Below are positions 1 to 9,971 of a DNA stretch of 64,000 nucleotides, piece after piece (positions within the stretch are counted from its first letter, which is position 1; the number at the start of each line of letters is the position of its first letter). The notes below the pieces were generated by a model that saw only the letters and a program-made list of their open reading frames with translations, was not told where the DNA came from and ran no database searches. The translations under genes were made by a program, and so were the position numbers. This DNA comes from Bradyrhizobium elkanii WSM2783 (lineage in GTDB: Bacteria; Pseudomonadota; Alphaproteobacteria; Rhizobiales; Xanthobacteraceae): assembly GCF_000472865.1 (NCBI RefSeq), contig NZ_AXAP01000002.1, positions 1 to 64,000 of the forward strand. Direction: 5' to 3'.

Positions 1-1
1 C

Positions 2-259
2 GATATTCGCAAGTTCCTCGGCACCAACGACAATGCTATCCGCCTGCAGGTGCTCGCTGCGATGATTGCCTACCTGTTGTTGCGCATCGCCGCGCGCGCC
101 AACTGCGTCAAGATGCTCCCTCTCAGGCTGGCCGAACTGATCCGCCAGTTTCTGTTCACCCGTCGATCCCTGGCCGCGATCAACGAGCCGCCACCTATCA
201 ATCCCAGTAAGCCCAAATCGCGAACTTCCCCGAACCAATTGGCATTTTGCTATGGCTGA
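2..259 (+). mobile_element. 3' end of an IS4-like transposase (left-truncated by window)
   Basis: The frame is open from the first bases to a TGA at 257-259 and gives about 85 residues beginning DIRKFLGTNDNAIRLQV, then AYLLLRIAARANCVKM and a Pro-rich tail. The 'KFLGTxxNAxRxQV ... AYLLLRIA' layout resembles the C-terminus of IS4-type DDE transposases. This is recognised by eye, and the catalytic core lies outside the window, so it is unknown whether the element is intact. The right terminal inverted repeat cannot be defined without the left end; it should lie between 259 and about 280, before the palindromic repeat. No other mobile-element gene was seen in the window. Confidence 0.6.
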
Positions 260-281
260 TTTTCCCCGGACAGCCCTGCAT

Positions 282-386
282 AGGGAGAGGTCGGCGCGTA
301 GCGCCGGGTGAGGGGATCTGCTCTATCGAGGGACCGTAACCCCTCACCCGCGCCTCCGGCGCGACCTCTCCCTTCGGGAGAGGTGA
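282..386. repeat. Intergenic palindromic repeat, 'CTCTCCC / GGTGAGGGG' family, copy 1
   Basis: Inverted modules: GGGAGAGGTCG at 283 pairs with CGACCTCTCCC at 362, and GTGAGGGG at 308 pairs with CCCCTCAC at 340. It lies between the transposase end and the convergent 3' end of the SulP gene. A related, diverged copy is at 15073-15218. No ORF is supported here. Confidence 0.7.
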
Positions 387-424
387 ACTTGCGGCCAAGC
401 CGATTCACCAAATGACATCGCGCT

Positions 425-2113
425 CTAGCCTGCCAGCGCGCGAACGGCCTCGGCGACGCTATGGAAGACGTGGTTGTTCGGTAGAGCGCGATAGAGGCCG
501 AAGCGCTCGAACGCCTGTTGGGCGCGGGTCGATTCGAGGCGAGCGATCGCAACGGTCACGCCTTCCTCGCTGCATTCACGGAACAGCGCGAGCAGCGTTT
601 GTGCGGCGGTGAAATCGATCTCCACGATGCCGCTGGCTTCGATCACGAGCAGTGCTGGCTTCGGTGTCGCCGTCCTGATGACCTTCAGCGCATCGGCACG
701 AAAGCTCGAGGCATTGAGAAACGACAGCGGCGCCTGCAGGCCGACCACGGCAACTTTCGGGTCGCGCTCGCCTTTGATGCTAGGATTGGCCGGCCACCAG
801 ATCGTGGTGTCCGATACGCGGTCGAACACGACAAGCCGCGCCTGCGTCGTGCTCCAGATGCCATGGAGGAGCGAGAGCGCGATGCCGACGGCGACGCCTT
901 GCTCGATCGGCAGGATGATGATCGAAGCTGCCGTTGCCACCACCAGCAGAAACTCGCCGACCGACTGGTGAAAGATCGCTTTAATCTGCCTGAAGCGAAT
1001 GATGCGCAACGCCACGAAAAGAAGGACGCCGCCCAGCGCAGCCTCCGGAACGTGATGGAGCAGCGCGGCGCCGAACGCCAGCAGCGCCAGCACGATCGAT
1101 GCGGCGAACAGTCCCGATAGCTGCGTGCGTCCGCCGGTCGCGGCCACGATGCCGGTTCGCGGCGGGCTCGCGTCCACCGGAAAGGCACCGAACAGGCCTG
1201 CAAGAAGGCTGCCGGCCCCGGCGCCGAGAAAATCGCGATCGACATCGGCAGGCTGGTCCGGATCGGAAGGAAATGCCCGCGTCGTCGCCGCGGTCTGCAC
1301 CATCACGACCATTGCGATCAGGAGAGCCAATGGCAACAGCTTGACCCATCGTTCCGGCGAGATTTCAGGAAACGATGGCATCGGCAGCGTGCCCGGTACG
1401 GTGCCGACCACGCTGACCCCCTTGCTCTCCAATCCGCCCCAGATCACCGCAGCGGTTGCCGCCACCAGCGCGACGAGTGCGCCGGGAATCTTGGCGCTGA
1501 TGGCCTCGGATCCGGCAACAAAGGCCAGCACGAAAAGCCCGATGCTGACGCTGTAGAGATTGGCGGCAGGAAGATGCTCCGCAATCTCGGCGATCCGCTC
1601 GAGCATCGGTCCTTTCGGTGGCGGTGCGCCGAGCACGACGGGGAGTTGCGAAACCATGATGTGGATGGAGATGCCGGCAAGAAAGCCGACGGTGACCGGG
1701 GTCGACAGCAGATTTGCAATCCAGCCGAGGCGAAACAGGCTACCGACGACCAGGATCAATCCAACCATCAGCGCCAGGGCCGCGGCAAGCGCGAGATTCT
1801 CCGGGGAGCCGGCGGCTGCCATCAGCGCAAGCCCGCCGGCGAAGATCGGCGTGATCGTGGAGTCGGCGCCGCACGACAGAAGACGGTTGCTGCCCAGCAT
1901 GGCAAAACCGAGCGAACCTGCCATGAAGGCGAAAAAGCCGATCTGGGGCGCGAAGCCGCCGAGGCGCGCCGTCGCCATCTGCTCGGGTATCGCGATCGCG
2001 GCCAGCGTCAGGCCCGCGATCAGGTCGCCGGGCAAATCGGCCGGCCGGAACGCGGCCAGCGAGCGGAAGATCGGCCAGGAGCGGCCTGCTGTCCCGGGCG
2101 TATCCTCGGCCAT
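425..2113 (-). CDS. SulP family inorganic anion transporter with C-terminal STAS domain
   Basis: 562 residues, a usual SulP length. Residues about 25-420 form ten or more hydrophobic segments, starting with PGDLIAGLTLAAIAIPEQMATARLGG, the region that matches the SulP signature in the first membrane helices. Residues about 435-555 form a STAS domain (VVGLQAPLSFLNASSF ... LLVIEASGIVEIDFTAAQTL). The family moves sulfate, bicarbonate or other anions, usually by H+ or Na+ symport or by exchange; the substrate cannot be read from sequence. No carbonic anhydrase or sulfate-assimilation gene is adjacent. ATG start at 2113. It runs in the same direction as ccdA upstream, 94 bp away. Confidence 0.9.
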   Translation of the reverse strand: MAEDTPGTAGRSWPIFRSLAAFRPADLPGDLIAGLTLAAIAIPEQMATARLGGFAPQIGFFAFMAGSLGFAMLGSNRLLSCGADSTITPIFAGGLALMAAAGSPENLALAAALALMVGLILVVGSLFRLGWIANLLSTPVTVGFLAGISIHIMVSQLPVVLGAPPPKGPMLERIAEIAEHLPAANLYSVSIGLFVLAFVAGSEAISAKIPGALVALVAATAAVIWGGLESKGVSVVGTVPGTLPMPSFPEISPERWVKLLPLALLIAMVVMVQTAATTRAFPSDPDQPADVDRDFLGAGAGSLLAGLFGAFPVDASPPRTGIVAATGGRTQLSGLFAASIVLALLAFGAALLHHVPEAALGGVLLFVALRIIRFRQIKAIFHQSVGEFLLVVATAASIIILPIEQGVAVGIALSLLHGIWSTTQARLVVFDRVSDTTIWWPANPSIKGERDPKVAVVGLQAPLSFLNASSFRADALKVIRTATPKPALLVIEASGIVEIDFTAAQTLLALFRECSEEGVTVAIARLESTRAQQAFERFGLYRALPNNHVFHSVAEAVRALAG

Positions 2114-2207
2114 CGGTCCTCGGTGCGATCAGCGGTAGCGTAAGGGCCGCCCACTATTCGACATCGTGATGCCAAAGGCCAGCCTTGCTTTGGCGCTGGC
2201 ACAAGCC

Positions 2208-2939
2208 TCAGCCGATATTCTGCAGCGCAGGAAACGTCTCGAGCAGCCAGATGCTGACATTGGTGACGGCGCCAGTGAGAAAGCCGATGCCGGTGATGAT
2301 CATCAGCACGCCCATGACATGCTCGACCGTACGGAGATGTCGCTTCATCCGCGTGAACAGTGACGAGAACTGCTCGACCGCGAATGCCGCGAGCAGGAAC
2401 GGGATGCCGAGCCCGGCGGAATAGATCGCAAGCAGCATGGCGCCCTTGGTCACCGTCGCCTCGGCTGCGGCGACCGAAAGGATGGCGGCGAGGATTGGGC
2501 CGATGCAGGGCGTCCAGCCGAAGGCAAAGGCGAGCCCCATCACATAGGCGCCCCACAGCCCGACCGGCTTCGGCATGCTCATCCGTCCCTCGCGCATCAA
2601 TAACCCGATCCGCGTCAGCCCAAGGAAGTGCAGCCCCATCACAATGATGACGATGCCGGCGACGATGGAGAGCTGCGCCGACCAGGCGCGGACCAGCCCA
2701 CCGATCAGTGAGGCGCTGGCGCCGAGTGCGACGAACACGGTGGAGAAGCCGAGCACGAACATCAAGGCCGCCGACATCACCGCGCGCCTCGAGGCCTTCA
2801 TGCTCTCGTCATGGGCGACATGCTCGATGGTCGCGCCCGTCAGATACACCAGATAGGGCGGCACCAGCGGCAGCACGCAGGGCGACAGGAAACTGACTAG
2901 TCCGGCGATCAAGGCTGCCGGGATCGAGACATCGTGCAT
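2208..2939 (-). CDS. ccdA: Cytochrome c biogenesis protein CcdA (short DsbD-like thiol reductant transporter)
   Basis: 243 residues from the ATG at 2939; a TTG one codon upstream (2942) is also possible. Six hydrophobic segments are visible, with the paired cysteines of this family: C21 in SFLSPCVLP and C145 in GWTPCIGP. These residues carry electrons from cytoplasmic thioredoxin across the inner membrane to periplasmic apocytochrome c or thiol-disulfide proteins. The length fits CcdA rather than full DsbD, as there are no periplasmic domains. No cytochrome c maturation genes are nearby. It is divergent from the binding-protein gene at 3234; the 290 bp between them show no clear hairpin or repeat. 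Confidence 0.9.
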   Translation of the reverse strand: MHDVSIPAALIAGLVSFLSPCVLPLVPPYLVYLTGATIEHVAHDESMKASRRAVMSAALMFVLGFSTVFVALGASASLIGGLVRAWSAQLSIVAGIVIIVMGLHFLGLTRIGLLMREGRMSMPKPVGLWGAYVMGLAFAFGWTPCIGPILAAILSVAAAEATVTKGAMLLAIYSAGLGIPFLLAAFAVEQFSSLFTRMKRHLRTVEHVMGVLMIITGIGFLTGAVTNVSIWLLETFPALQNIG

Positions 2940-3233
2940 CAACTGACCTTCGAGAGCGACATCTGGCGTGGCAACCTATTGACGTGGACGGCGACAAGTT
3001 TCCAGAGATTTCATGCGCTCAAAGCCCAAGAGATCGGTCACAGGCCCGTGTCCGGGCAATGTTCGCGAATCGTCTCCGCAATTCTACGGGATAAACGCTG
3101 GACAAGCCGGTGCCGTCAGGCTCAAACTTCAATCCCGCGACAAGCCTCGGCCGTCAGCCGGGAAATAAAAATCATGCGGACGCCTGCGATTCAGAGATGG
3201 GCGCCGCAAAAAGGAAACGAACGGGAGCATCAC

Positions 3234-4430
3234 ATGGCTGTTTCACGCCGCAACCTGCTGTTGGGAAGCGCCGGCGCCTTGGGCGCCGCATCATTTTCAT
3301 TCCCGAAGCCTGCCATTGCCCAATCCGAGCCAATCAAGATCGGGTGCCTCGCGGCGATCACGGGCCCGAGTTCCGCGCCGACCGTCGGTTTCAACCGCGG
3401 CATCAACTTTGCGGTGGACAGCATCAATGCGGGTGGCGGCGTCAAGGGTCGCAAGATCGAGCTCGTCATGCGCGACACGCAGGGTGATCCGACCAAGGCG
3501 GTGAACGCGACGCAGGAATTGATCAGCCAGGCCAAGGTTCATGCCATCTGGGGGCCGGTCAATTCCGGCGAAGCGCTCGCCACCACGCCGATCATGGCGC
3601 GAGCCAAGATTCCGGACATTCATCCTTGCGTGGTCGAAACCCTGATCGACACCACCAAATATCCGAACGCCTTCCGCATGGCGCCGTCCAACAGCCAGTG
3701 GGACGACGCCGTCCGCAATTACTGTCTCAACGTGCTGAAGGTGAAGAAGGTTGCCGTCATCGGCGATACCACGGGCTATGGCGTGACCGCCGTCGGCGCC
3801 TCGGTGGCGGCGTTCAAGAAGGACGGCGCCGACGTCGTCTACCAGGCCAATATCGATGCGACCCAGCCGGACATGACGCCGGACATGCTGCGCGCCAAGA
3901 ATGCGGGCTCCGAGGCCATCGTGGTCTGGAGCGTTACCACCGGCATGGAGGCGCGGATGTTCAACACCCGTGCCGCCATGGGCTGGGACGTGCCGTTCGT
4001 CGGCCATCCCTCGCTGGCCTCGGGAGAGCTCGCCGGCCTCGTCGAGAAGCCGGAGAACTGGAAGAAGGTTTACGCGGTCGGTTACAAGAGCTGCAGCTAC
4101 GATGCAGCCGGCAAGCTGCCGCCAAAGAGTGAGGAGTTGGTGGCGCGCCTGGCCAAGGCGAATATTGCGCTCAACGACACGCTGTTGTGGTGGGTCGCTG
4201 GTGGCATCGACGCGATCGAGCTGATCGCCAAGGCGGTTGCCGAGAGCGGTTCGACCGAAAGCGCCGGACTCATCAAATACTGGAACACGCTGTCGAAATA
4301 TCCCGGCTATTTCGGCACCTACACCTTCACGCCGACGCAGCATAACGGCTATCCGACCGAAGAGATCGTGATGTCGGAGGCCTCTACCGCCAAGAACGGG
4401 ACGTTCGCGCTCGCGCCGGGCTATACATAG
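3234..4430 (+). CDS. Branched-chain amino acid type ABC transporter, substrate-binding protein
   Basis: 398 residues from the ATG at 3234. This start was chosen over the longer open frame from 2934 because GGGAG precedes it by about 8 bp and an export signal begins here. The N-terminus has a twin-arginine-like motif (SRRNLL), a hydrophobic stretch and an AIAQ cleavage site, so export may be by Tat. The mature part starts EPIKIGCLAAITGPSS, as in periplasmic binding proteins of the LivJ/LivK (HAAT) type. It heads an operon with the two permeases and two ATPases that follow (14-23 bp gap to livH). The ligand may be an amino acid, but this family also binds amides, urea and aromatic acids. Confidence 0.88.
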   Translation: MAVSRRNLLLGSAGALGAASFSFPKPAIAQSEPIKIGCLAAITGPSSAPTVGFNRGINFAVDSINAGGGVKGRKIELVMRDTQGDPTKAVNATQELISQAKVHAIWGPVNSGEALATTPIMARAKIPDIHPCVVETLIDTTKYPNAFRMAPSNSQWDDAVRNYCLNVLKVKKVAVIGDTTGYGVTAVGASVAAFKKDGADVVYQANIDATQPDMTPDMLRAKNAGSEAIVVWSVTTGMEARMFNTRAAMGWDVPFVGHPSLASGELAGLVEKPENWKKVYAVGYKSCSYDAAGKLPPKSEELVARLAKANIALNDTLLWWVAGGIDAIELIAKAVAESGSTESAGLIKYWNTLSKYPGYFGTYTFTPTQHNGYPTEEIVMSEASTAKNGTFALAPGYT

Positions 4431-4453
4431 GCCGGCGGCAGAGGGTGCATCCG

Positions 4454-5311
4454 ATGCTCGCCTCGATCCTCGCATCCGGTCTCGCGGCGGGCGCGATCTA
4501 CGCGCTCGTCGGCGTCACCTACAACACGATGTTCTCGACCTCGCGGGTGATGAGTTTCACCGCAGGCCAGCTTGCCATGCTGGGCGGCGTGCTCGGCTCG
4601 ATGTTCACCTTGAAGATGGGCATGCCCATCATCGTGGGCTTCGTGCTGACGCTGGCCGCGTGCGCGATCGTCGGCATCATCACCGAATTCGTCGCGGTGC
4701 GGCCGGTTCTGAAGAGTCTCGACCAGCATCTCTATGTGCTTTCGACGCTGGCGCTGGCCTTGATGATCCAGCAGGTCGCGGCGATCAAATGGGGCACCGA
4801 GCCGCAGCCGTTCCCGCGCGTGATCGGGCTCGGCAGCGGCGTCTGGGACGAGAAGTTCTGGCTGCCGGTGGTTGCCTGCGCGGTGACGATCGTGGCGCTG
4901 GAATATCTCTACCGCCGCACGCTGGTCGGCCGCGCCTTCGTCGCGATCGCGGAGGATAATTTCGCTGCGCGCGCGCTCGGTCTTCCCGAGCGCAACCTGC
5001 GGGTCGCGAGCTATGCGCTCGCTGGCGTGATCGGCGGCATCGCCGGTTTCTCCGGCGGCCAGCTTCTGCTGGCGTTCTTCGCCAATGGCGCGCTGCTCAA
5101 TTTCTACGGCTTCGTGCCGGTGGCGCTCGGCGGCCTCGGCAATAATCGCGGCGCCATCTTCGGCGGGCTCGCGCTCGGCCTGTTCCAGCAGGCGGCGAAT
5201 TTCCTGGTCGGCGGCATCTTCTCTTCGGTTGCCGTGTTCACTCTGTTCATCGTGGTCCTCTTGGCGGCGCCCCAAGGCCTGTTCGGCGGAACCACGGCGC
5301 GGAGGGTGTGA
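4454..5311 (+). CDS. livH: Branched-chain amino acid ABC transporter permease, LivH type
   Basis: 285 residues with about eight membrane segments and the LivH-type stretch ARALGLPERNLRVASYALAGVIGGIAG, where the permease couples to its ATPase. ATG at 4454 is preferred because GAGGG lies 8 bp upstream; a GTG at 4445 would add three residues. The stop overlaps the next ATG by one base (TGATG at 5309-5313), so translation is probably coupled to the fusion protein downstream. It should form the membrane channel with the LivM-like half of the next gene. Confidence 0.88.
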   Translation: MLASILASGLAAGAIYALVGVTYNTMFSTSRVMSFTAGQLAMLGGVLGSMFTLKMGMPIIVGFVLTLAACAIVGIITEFVAVRPVLKSLDQHLYVLSTLALALMIQQVAAIKWGTEPQPFPRVIGLGSGVWDEKFWLPVVACAVTIVALEYLYRRTLVGRAFVAIAEDNFAARALGLPERNLRVASYALAGVIGGIAGFSGGQLLLAFFANGALLNFYGFVPVALGGLGNNRGAIFGGLALGLFQQAANFLVGGIFSSVAVFTLFIVVLLAAPQGLFGGTTARRV

Positions 5312-7090
5312 TGACGGCTGTCACTGCAACCTCTGCCCAAACTGAAAGCGGCGCCTGGCGCGCCGCCTTGCCGCACGTCGCGCCGTTCCTCGGCATCCTC
5401 GCGCTCGCATTGCTGCTGCCGTTCGTCAGCAACGACTATTGGGCGCTGATCGGCACGCGCATGGCGATCTATTGGGTGCTGGTCTCCGGCCTCAACCTCG
5501 TGGTCGGCTTCGCGGGCCATCTTGCGATCGGCTATGTCGCGCTATTGACGCTAGGTGCCTACACGACGAGCGTGCTCGTCGCCGGCAATGTCACGCCGGC
5601 AGTGCCGGTGTTCCTCGCGCTGCCGATTGCCGGCTGCGTCGGTGCGCTGTTCGGCGTGATCGTCGGATTGCCGGCGCTGCGGCTGCGCACCTTCTATTTC
5701 GCGATGTCGACGCTCGGTTTCGCCACCATCGTGACGCAGATCGCGCTGGCCTGGCAGAGCGTGACCGGCGGCGGCATCGGCATCGCCGGCCCGGAATTTC
5801 CGGCGCCGTTCGATACGCCCTGGGGCTTCTACGGGCTCTGCGTCGCCTTTGCGGCGGTCGCCACCTGGATGAGCGCCAACGTCGCCCGCAGCCGGTTCGG
5901 CCGCGCACTGATCGCGGTGCGCGATGCCGAGGTGGCGGCGGAAGCGACCGGCATCTCCAAGCCGAAGATGCTGATCGCGATCTTCCTGTTCGCGGGCGCG
6001 CTGGCCGCGATCGCCGGCGGATTGTTCGCCACGCTGCAGACCTACATCACGCCCGATGCCTTCACCTTCGACCTGTCGGTCCTGTTCTTCATCGCGATCC
6101 TGATCGGCGGCCGCGGCTCGATCCTGGGGCCGATGCTCGGCACCATCATCCTGACCATCCTGCCCGAGATTGCCGCGCCGCTGGCGGCATGGTCGACATT
6201 CCTGTACGCCGTGCTGCTGCTCGTGATCGTGCTGGTGATGCCCGGCGGCATCGCGGCGCTGCTCGACTTCCGCAACCGCCATCCGCTCGCCAGCAACCGC
6301 GCCATCGTGCCGCGTCCGGCCGTTCTCGCCGACATCGTCCGCCGCCGCAGCGGCGGCAAGCACCTGAAGCTGCGCGACATCGCGCTGAGCTTCGGCAATG
6401 TGAAGGCGATCGACGGTCTCGACCTCGACGTAGCGCCAGGCGAGATCCACGGTCTGATCGGCCCGAACGGCAGCGGCAAGACCACGACGCTCAACGTCAT
6501 CTCCGGCTATTACGCCGCCAAGGCCGGCACGATGACGCTGGGCGATGACATGCTGCCGCCGGGCCAGCCGGCATTGCGCGCAGCTTGCGGCATTGCGCGG
6601 ACGTTCCAGACCCCGCGCGTGATCGGCGAGGCCTCGGTGCTGGAGAACGTGATGATCGGCGGCTCGGTGGAGGGCAGGGCGACCTTCGTCGAGGCGATGC
6701 TGTCGGCCCCGCGCAATCGCGAGGACGAGCGGATGCTCGCGGCGAAGGCGCGGGCGCTGCTCGGCGTGGTCGGACTGGAGACGCTGGCGGAGGTGCGCGC
6801 CGACCGCCTGCAGCACAGCGAACTCCGCTTCATCGAGATCGCGCGTGCCTTGATGCTCGATCCCGATTTCCTGCTGCTCGATGAACCCGCGGCCGGTCTT
6901 TCCAATGACGAGATCGAGCGGCTGGCGTCCCTGATCAAGGCGATCAGCGCCCGCGGCACCGGCGTGCTGCTGGTCGAGCATCACGCCGACCTCATCTTCG
7001 ACATCTGCCACCAGGTCACCGTGCTCAATCTCGGCCGCACGCTGGCGGCGGGCACGCCGGCCGAGATCCGCGTTCACAAGGAGGTGGTCA

Positions 7091-7110
<20 letters not shown>
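5311..7110 (+). CDS. Fused branched-chain amino acid ABC transporter permease and ATPase (LivM-LivG)
   Basis: 599 residues. Residues about 20-325 are a LivM-type permease (LNLVVGFAGHLAIGYVALLTLGAY; ILIGGRGSILGPMLG). A short linker follows, and residues about 350-599 are a LivG-type ATPase with Walker A GPNGSGKTT near residue 384, Walker B FLLLDEPAAGLS and a VEHH switch region. The ABC signature reads LQHSELRFIEIARAL in place of the usual LS(Y)GQ sequence, an unusual divergence. Fusion of these two subunits is known in Rhizobiales transporters. It overlaps livF by 20 bp. Confidence 0.88.
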
Positions 7111-7839
<729 letters not shown>

Positions 7840-7840
<1 letters not shown>

Positions 7841-9150
7841 TGCGGCTTCCCTTCTTCTACGGCTGGATCATCATCGCGGTGACCTTCGTCACCATGGCGA
7901 TCGGCGTCAATGCGCGCACGGCCTTTTCGCTGTTCTATCCGCCTGTTCTCAGCGAGTTCGGCTGGGATCGCGGCGTCACCGCCGGCGCGTTCTCGTTCGG
8001 CTTCGTGGCCTCCGGCATCGCCAGTCCGTTGATCGGCCGCCTGATGGACCGCGCCGGCCCGCGCGCGGTGATGGAGCTCGGCGTCGTGCTGATGGGCGCG
8101 GGGTTCCTGCTGGCGCCGCTGACGACGCAGCCCTGGCATCTCTATCTCAGCATCGGCGTTCTCGTCGGCGCCGGCAGCGTCTGCCTCGGCTATTCCGGTC
8201 AATCATTCTTTCTGCCGAACTGGTTCATCCGCCGTCGCGGTCTCGCGATCGGGATCGCCTTTGCCGGTGTCGGCATCGGCTCGGTGACCTTGCTGCCGTG
8301 GGTGCAGCACATGATCGAGGGCACCGGCTGGCGCACTGCCTGCACCGCGATCGGCATCCTCGTGCTGGTCGTGCTCGCGCCGATCAATCTATTGGTGCGA
8401 AAACGCCCTGAAGATATCGGGCTACTGCCGGACGGCGACGCCGCGCCGACCGCCACTTCGGCAAAGCCGGTGTCGAACATCGTCGATCCGGTCTGGGCCG
8501 GCACCGACTGGACGCTGTCCCGGGCGCTCCGCACCGCGCGCTTCTGGTGGATCGCGCTCGGCTATTTCTGCGGACTTTACATTTGGTACGCGGTGCAGGT
8601 GCATCAGACCAAATTCCTGCTCGACATCGGCTTCAGTCCTGGCGTCGCCGTGTGGTCGCTCGGCGTCGTCAGCCTGCTCGGCATTCCCGGCCAGATCTGG
8701 CTTGGCCATCTCTCCGACCGGATCGGGCGCGAAACGGTGTGGGCGATCAGTTGCGCTGGCTTTGCGATCTGCTTTGCGTGCCTGGTCGCACTGAAATATG
8801 CGCCGCTATTGCCGCTGGTCTATCTGATGGTGTTCACGCAAGGCGCGCTCGGCTACGGCCTGACCTCGGTGATGGGGCCGGTCGTGGTGGAGATCTTCCA
8901 GGGCAGGCATTACGGCAGCATCTTCGGCACCATCATGCTGGCCGCGCTTGCGGGGGGCGCCGCCGGCCCGTGGGCGACGGGGCTGTTGTATGATCTCACC
9001 GGCAGCTACACGGCGGCCTTTGCGATCAGCATTGCCGTGAGCGCGTTGTCCGCCTTCGCGATCTGGCAGGCTTCGCCGGGAAAGGTCCGTGCGGTGGCGG
9101 GGCGTTTGCACACGTTGCAGAGCCGTAGCCCGGGTGAAGCGTCAGCGTAA
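7840..9150 (+). CDS. MFS transporter
   Basis: 436 residues with twelve predicted membrane segments. An MFS loop 2-3 motif follows helix 2 (GRLMDRAGPRAVM) and a matching half-repeat is GHLSDRIGRETVW. It resembles the oxalate/formate or monocarboxylate branch, but the substrate is not certain. ATG at 7840 overlaps the livF stop. Its last codons (from about 9125) lie inside an intergenic palindromic repeat that reaches into the convergent tetR gene. Confidence 0.85.
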
Positions 9151-9214
9151 CCCGGGGCCGCTCGCAAGCGCTGACGCAGGGTCCCGGGTTACGCTAGCGC
9201 TCCACCCGGGCTAC
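9125..9214. repeat. Palindromic repeat 'GTAGCCCGGGTG / CACCCGGGCTAC', spanning two convergent gene ends
   Basis: Outer arms GTAGCCCGGGTG (9125-9136) and CACCCGGGCTAC (9203-9214) are exact inverted copies. Inner arms GCGTAACCCGGG and CCCGGGTTACGC also pair, with a further GTCAGCG/CGCTGAC pair. The element supplies the last eight codons or so of the MFS gene (stop 9150) and the last residues of the convergent TetR gene (stop 9194). A half-copy occurs at 24967-24998. Confidence 0.8.
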
Positions 9215-9832
9215 AGCTACGGCGCGGTCGGCGCTCCCGATCGTGCGCTGCAGATCGCCGATCGCGCGCAGGAAGCTGTCGGCGGGCGTGGTCTCCGGAT
9301 CGATCAGGCGGTGCAGGCGAAAGCCGTCCTCGAGCGCCAGCACGATTGCGGCGGTCCACGCCGCATCCAGCCGGCCGTTCCTGCCGCTATCCTTCCGCGC
9401 GGTCTCGATGATGTCGGTGACCAGCTTGCGCCGGGCGCGCAGGCGCTTTGCAAGTTCGGGCCGGCGCTTCTCCGCGCGTGCGACGAACAGGATCATCTCC
9501 ATGTGCAGAAGCGGCGAGCGGCCGAGCGGATCCTGCCTGGTGCGGTCCATGTGCTTCAACGCGTCGATGAAGTCGGCGAGGTTGGTGTGTTGAGCAAGCA
9601 GGTCGAGGTTGCGCCGGATCGATTGCTCGACATGGTCCTCGAGCATCGCGATGATGAGCTCTTCCTTGCTCTTGAAGTTCGAATAGAACGCCCCGCGCGT
9701 GAAACCGGCGGCGGCCGCGATCGCCTCGATGCTGGCGCCGCCGATCCCCTGTTCCTCGAACACGCGCGCCGCCGCCTCGAACAGCTTTTCGCAGGTGTCG
9801 TCCCTGGTCGGTCTGGTCCTGACTCTTGACAT
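9194..9832 (-). CDS. TetR/AcrR family transcriptional regulator, divergent from a P450
   Basis: 212 residues. Residues about 10-60 form the TetR helix-turn-helix (RDDTCEKLFEAAARVFEEQGIGGASIEAIAAAAGFTRGAFYSNFKSKEELI), where TRGAFYSNFKSKE is the recognition helix and anchor. The C-terminal ligand domain gives no clue to its inducer. ATG at 9832, 24 bp from an 11-bp perfect inverted repeat at 9856-9881 that probably serves as operator for this gene and the P450. The final residues (AVAVARVER) come from the palindromic repeat at its 3' end. Confidence 0.88.
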   Translation of the reverse strand: MSRVRTRPTRDDTCEKLFEAAARVFEEQGIGGASIEAIAAAAGFTRGAFYSNFKSKEELIIAMLEDHVEQSIRRNLDLLAQHTNLADFIDALKHMDRTRQDPLGRSPLLHMEMILFVARAEKRRPELAKRLRARRKLVTDIIETARKDSGRNGRLDAAWTAAIVLALEDGFRLHRLIDPETTPADSFLRAIGDLQRTIGSADRAVAVARVER

Positions 9833-9855
9833 CGGCCCTGTTTAGGCCACAATGC

Positions 9856-9881
9856 AACTCGATACAAGAGTGTATCGAGTT
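9856..9881. promoter_or_regulatory. Probable TetR operator between tetR and P450
   Basis: Perfect inverted repeat: AACTCGATACA, spacer AGAG, TGTATCGAGTT. It lies 24 bp from the tetR start codon and 90 bp before the P450 start, where it could cover both divergent promoters. Palindromes of this size are typical of TetR dimer sites. Assignment to the adjacent regulator is inference from position. Confidence 0.75.
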
Positions 9882-9971
9882 TCAGGGGGGAAACGCTTGG
9901 GTCCGCACGAAGCGGCGGACGGTAGCGTTCAATGTGAAATCGTCGCAACGCGGCAACCGATTGAGGTCACC

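Noticed and set aside
3297..4475. Long minus-strand open frame (392 codons) antisense to the binding-protein gene
   Set aside because: Antisense shadow of a clear coding gene; Arg/His-rich composition typical of opposite-strand frames in high-GC DNA.
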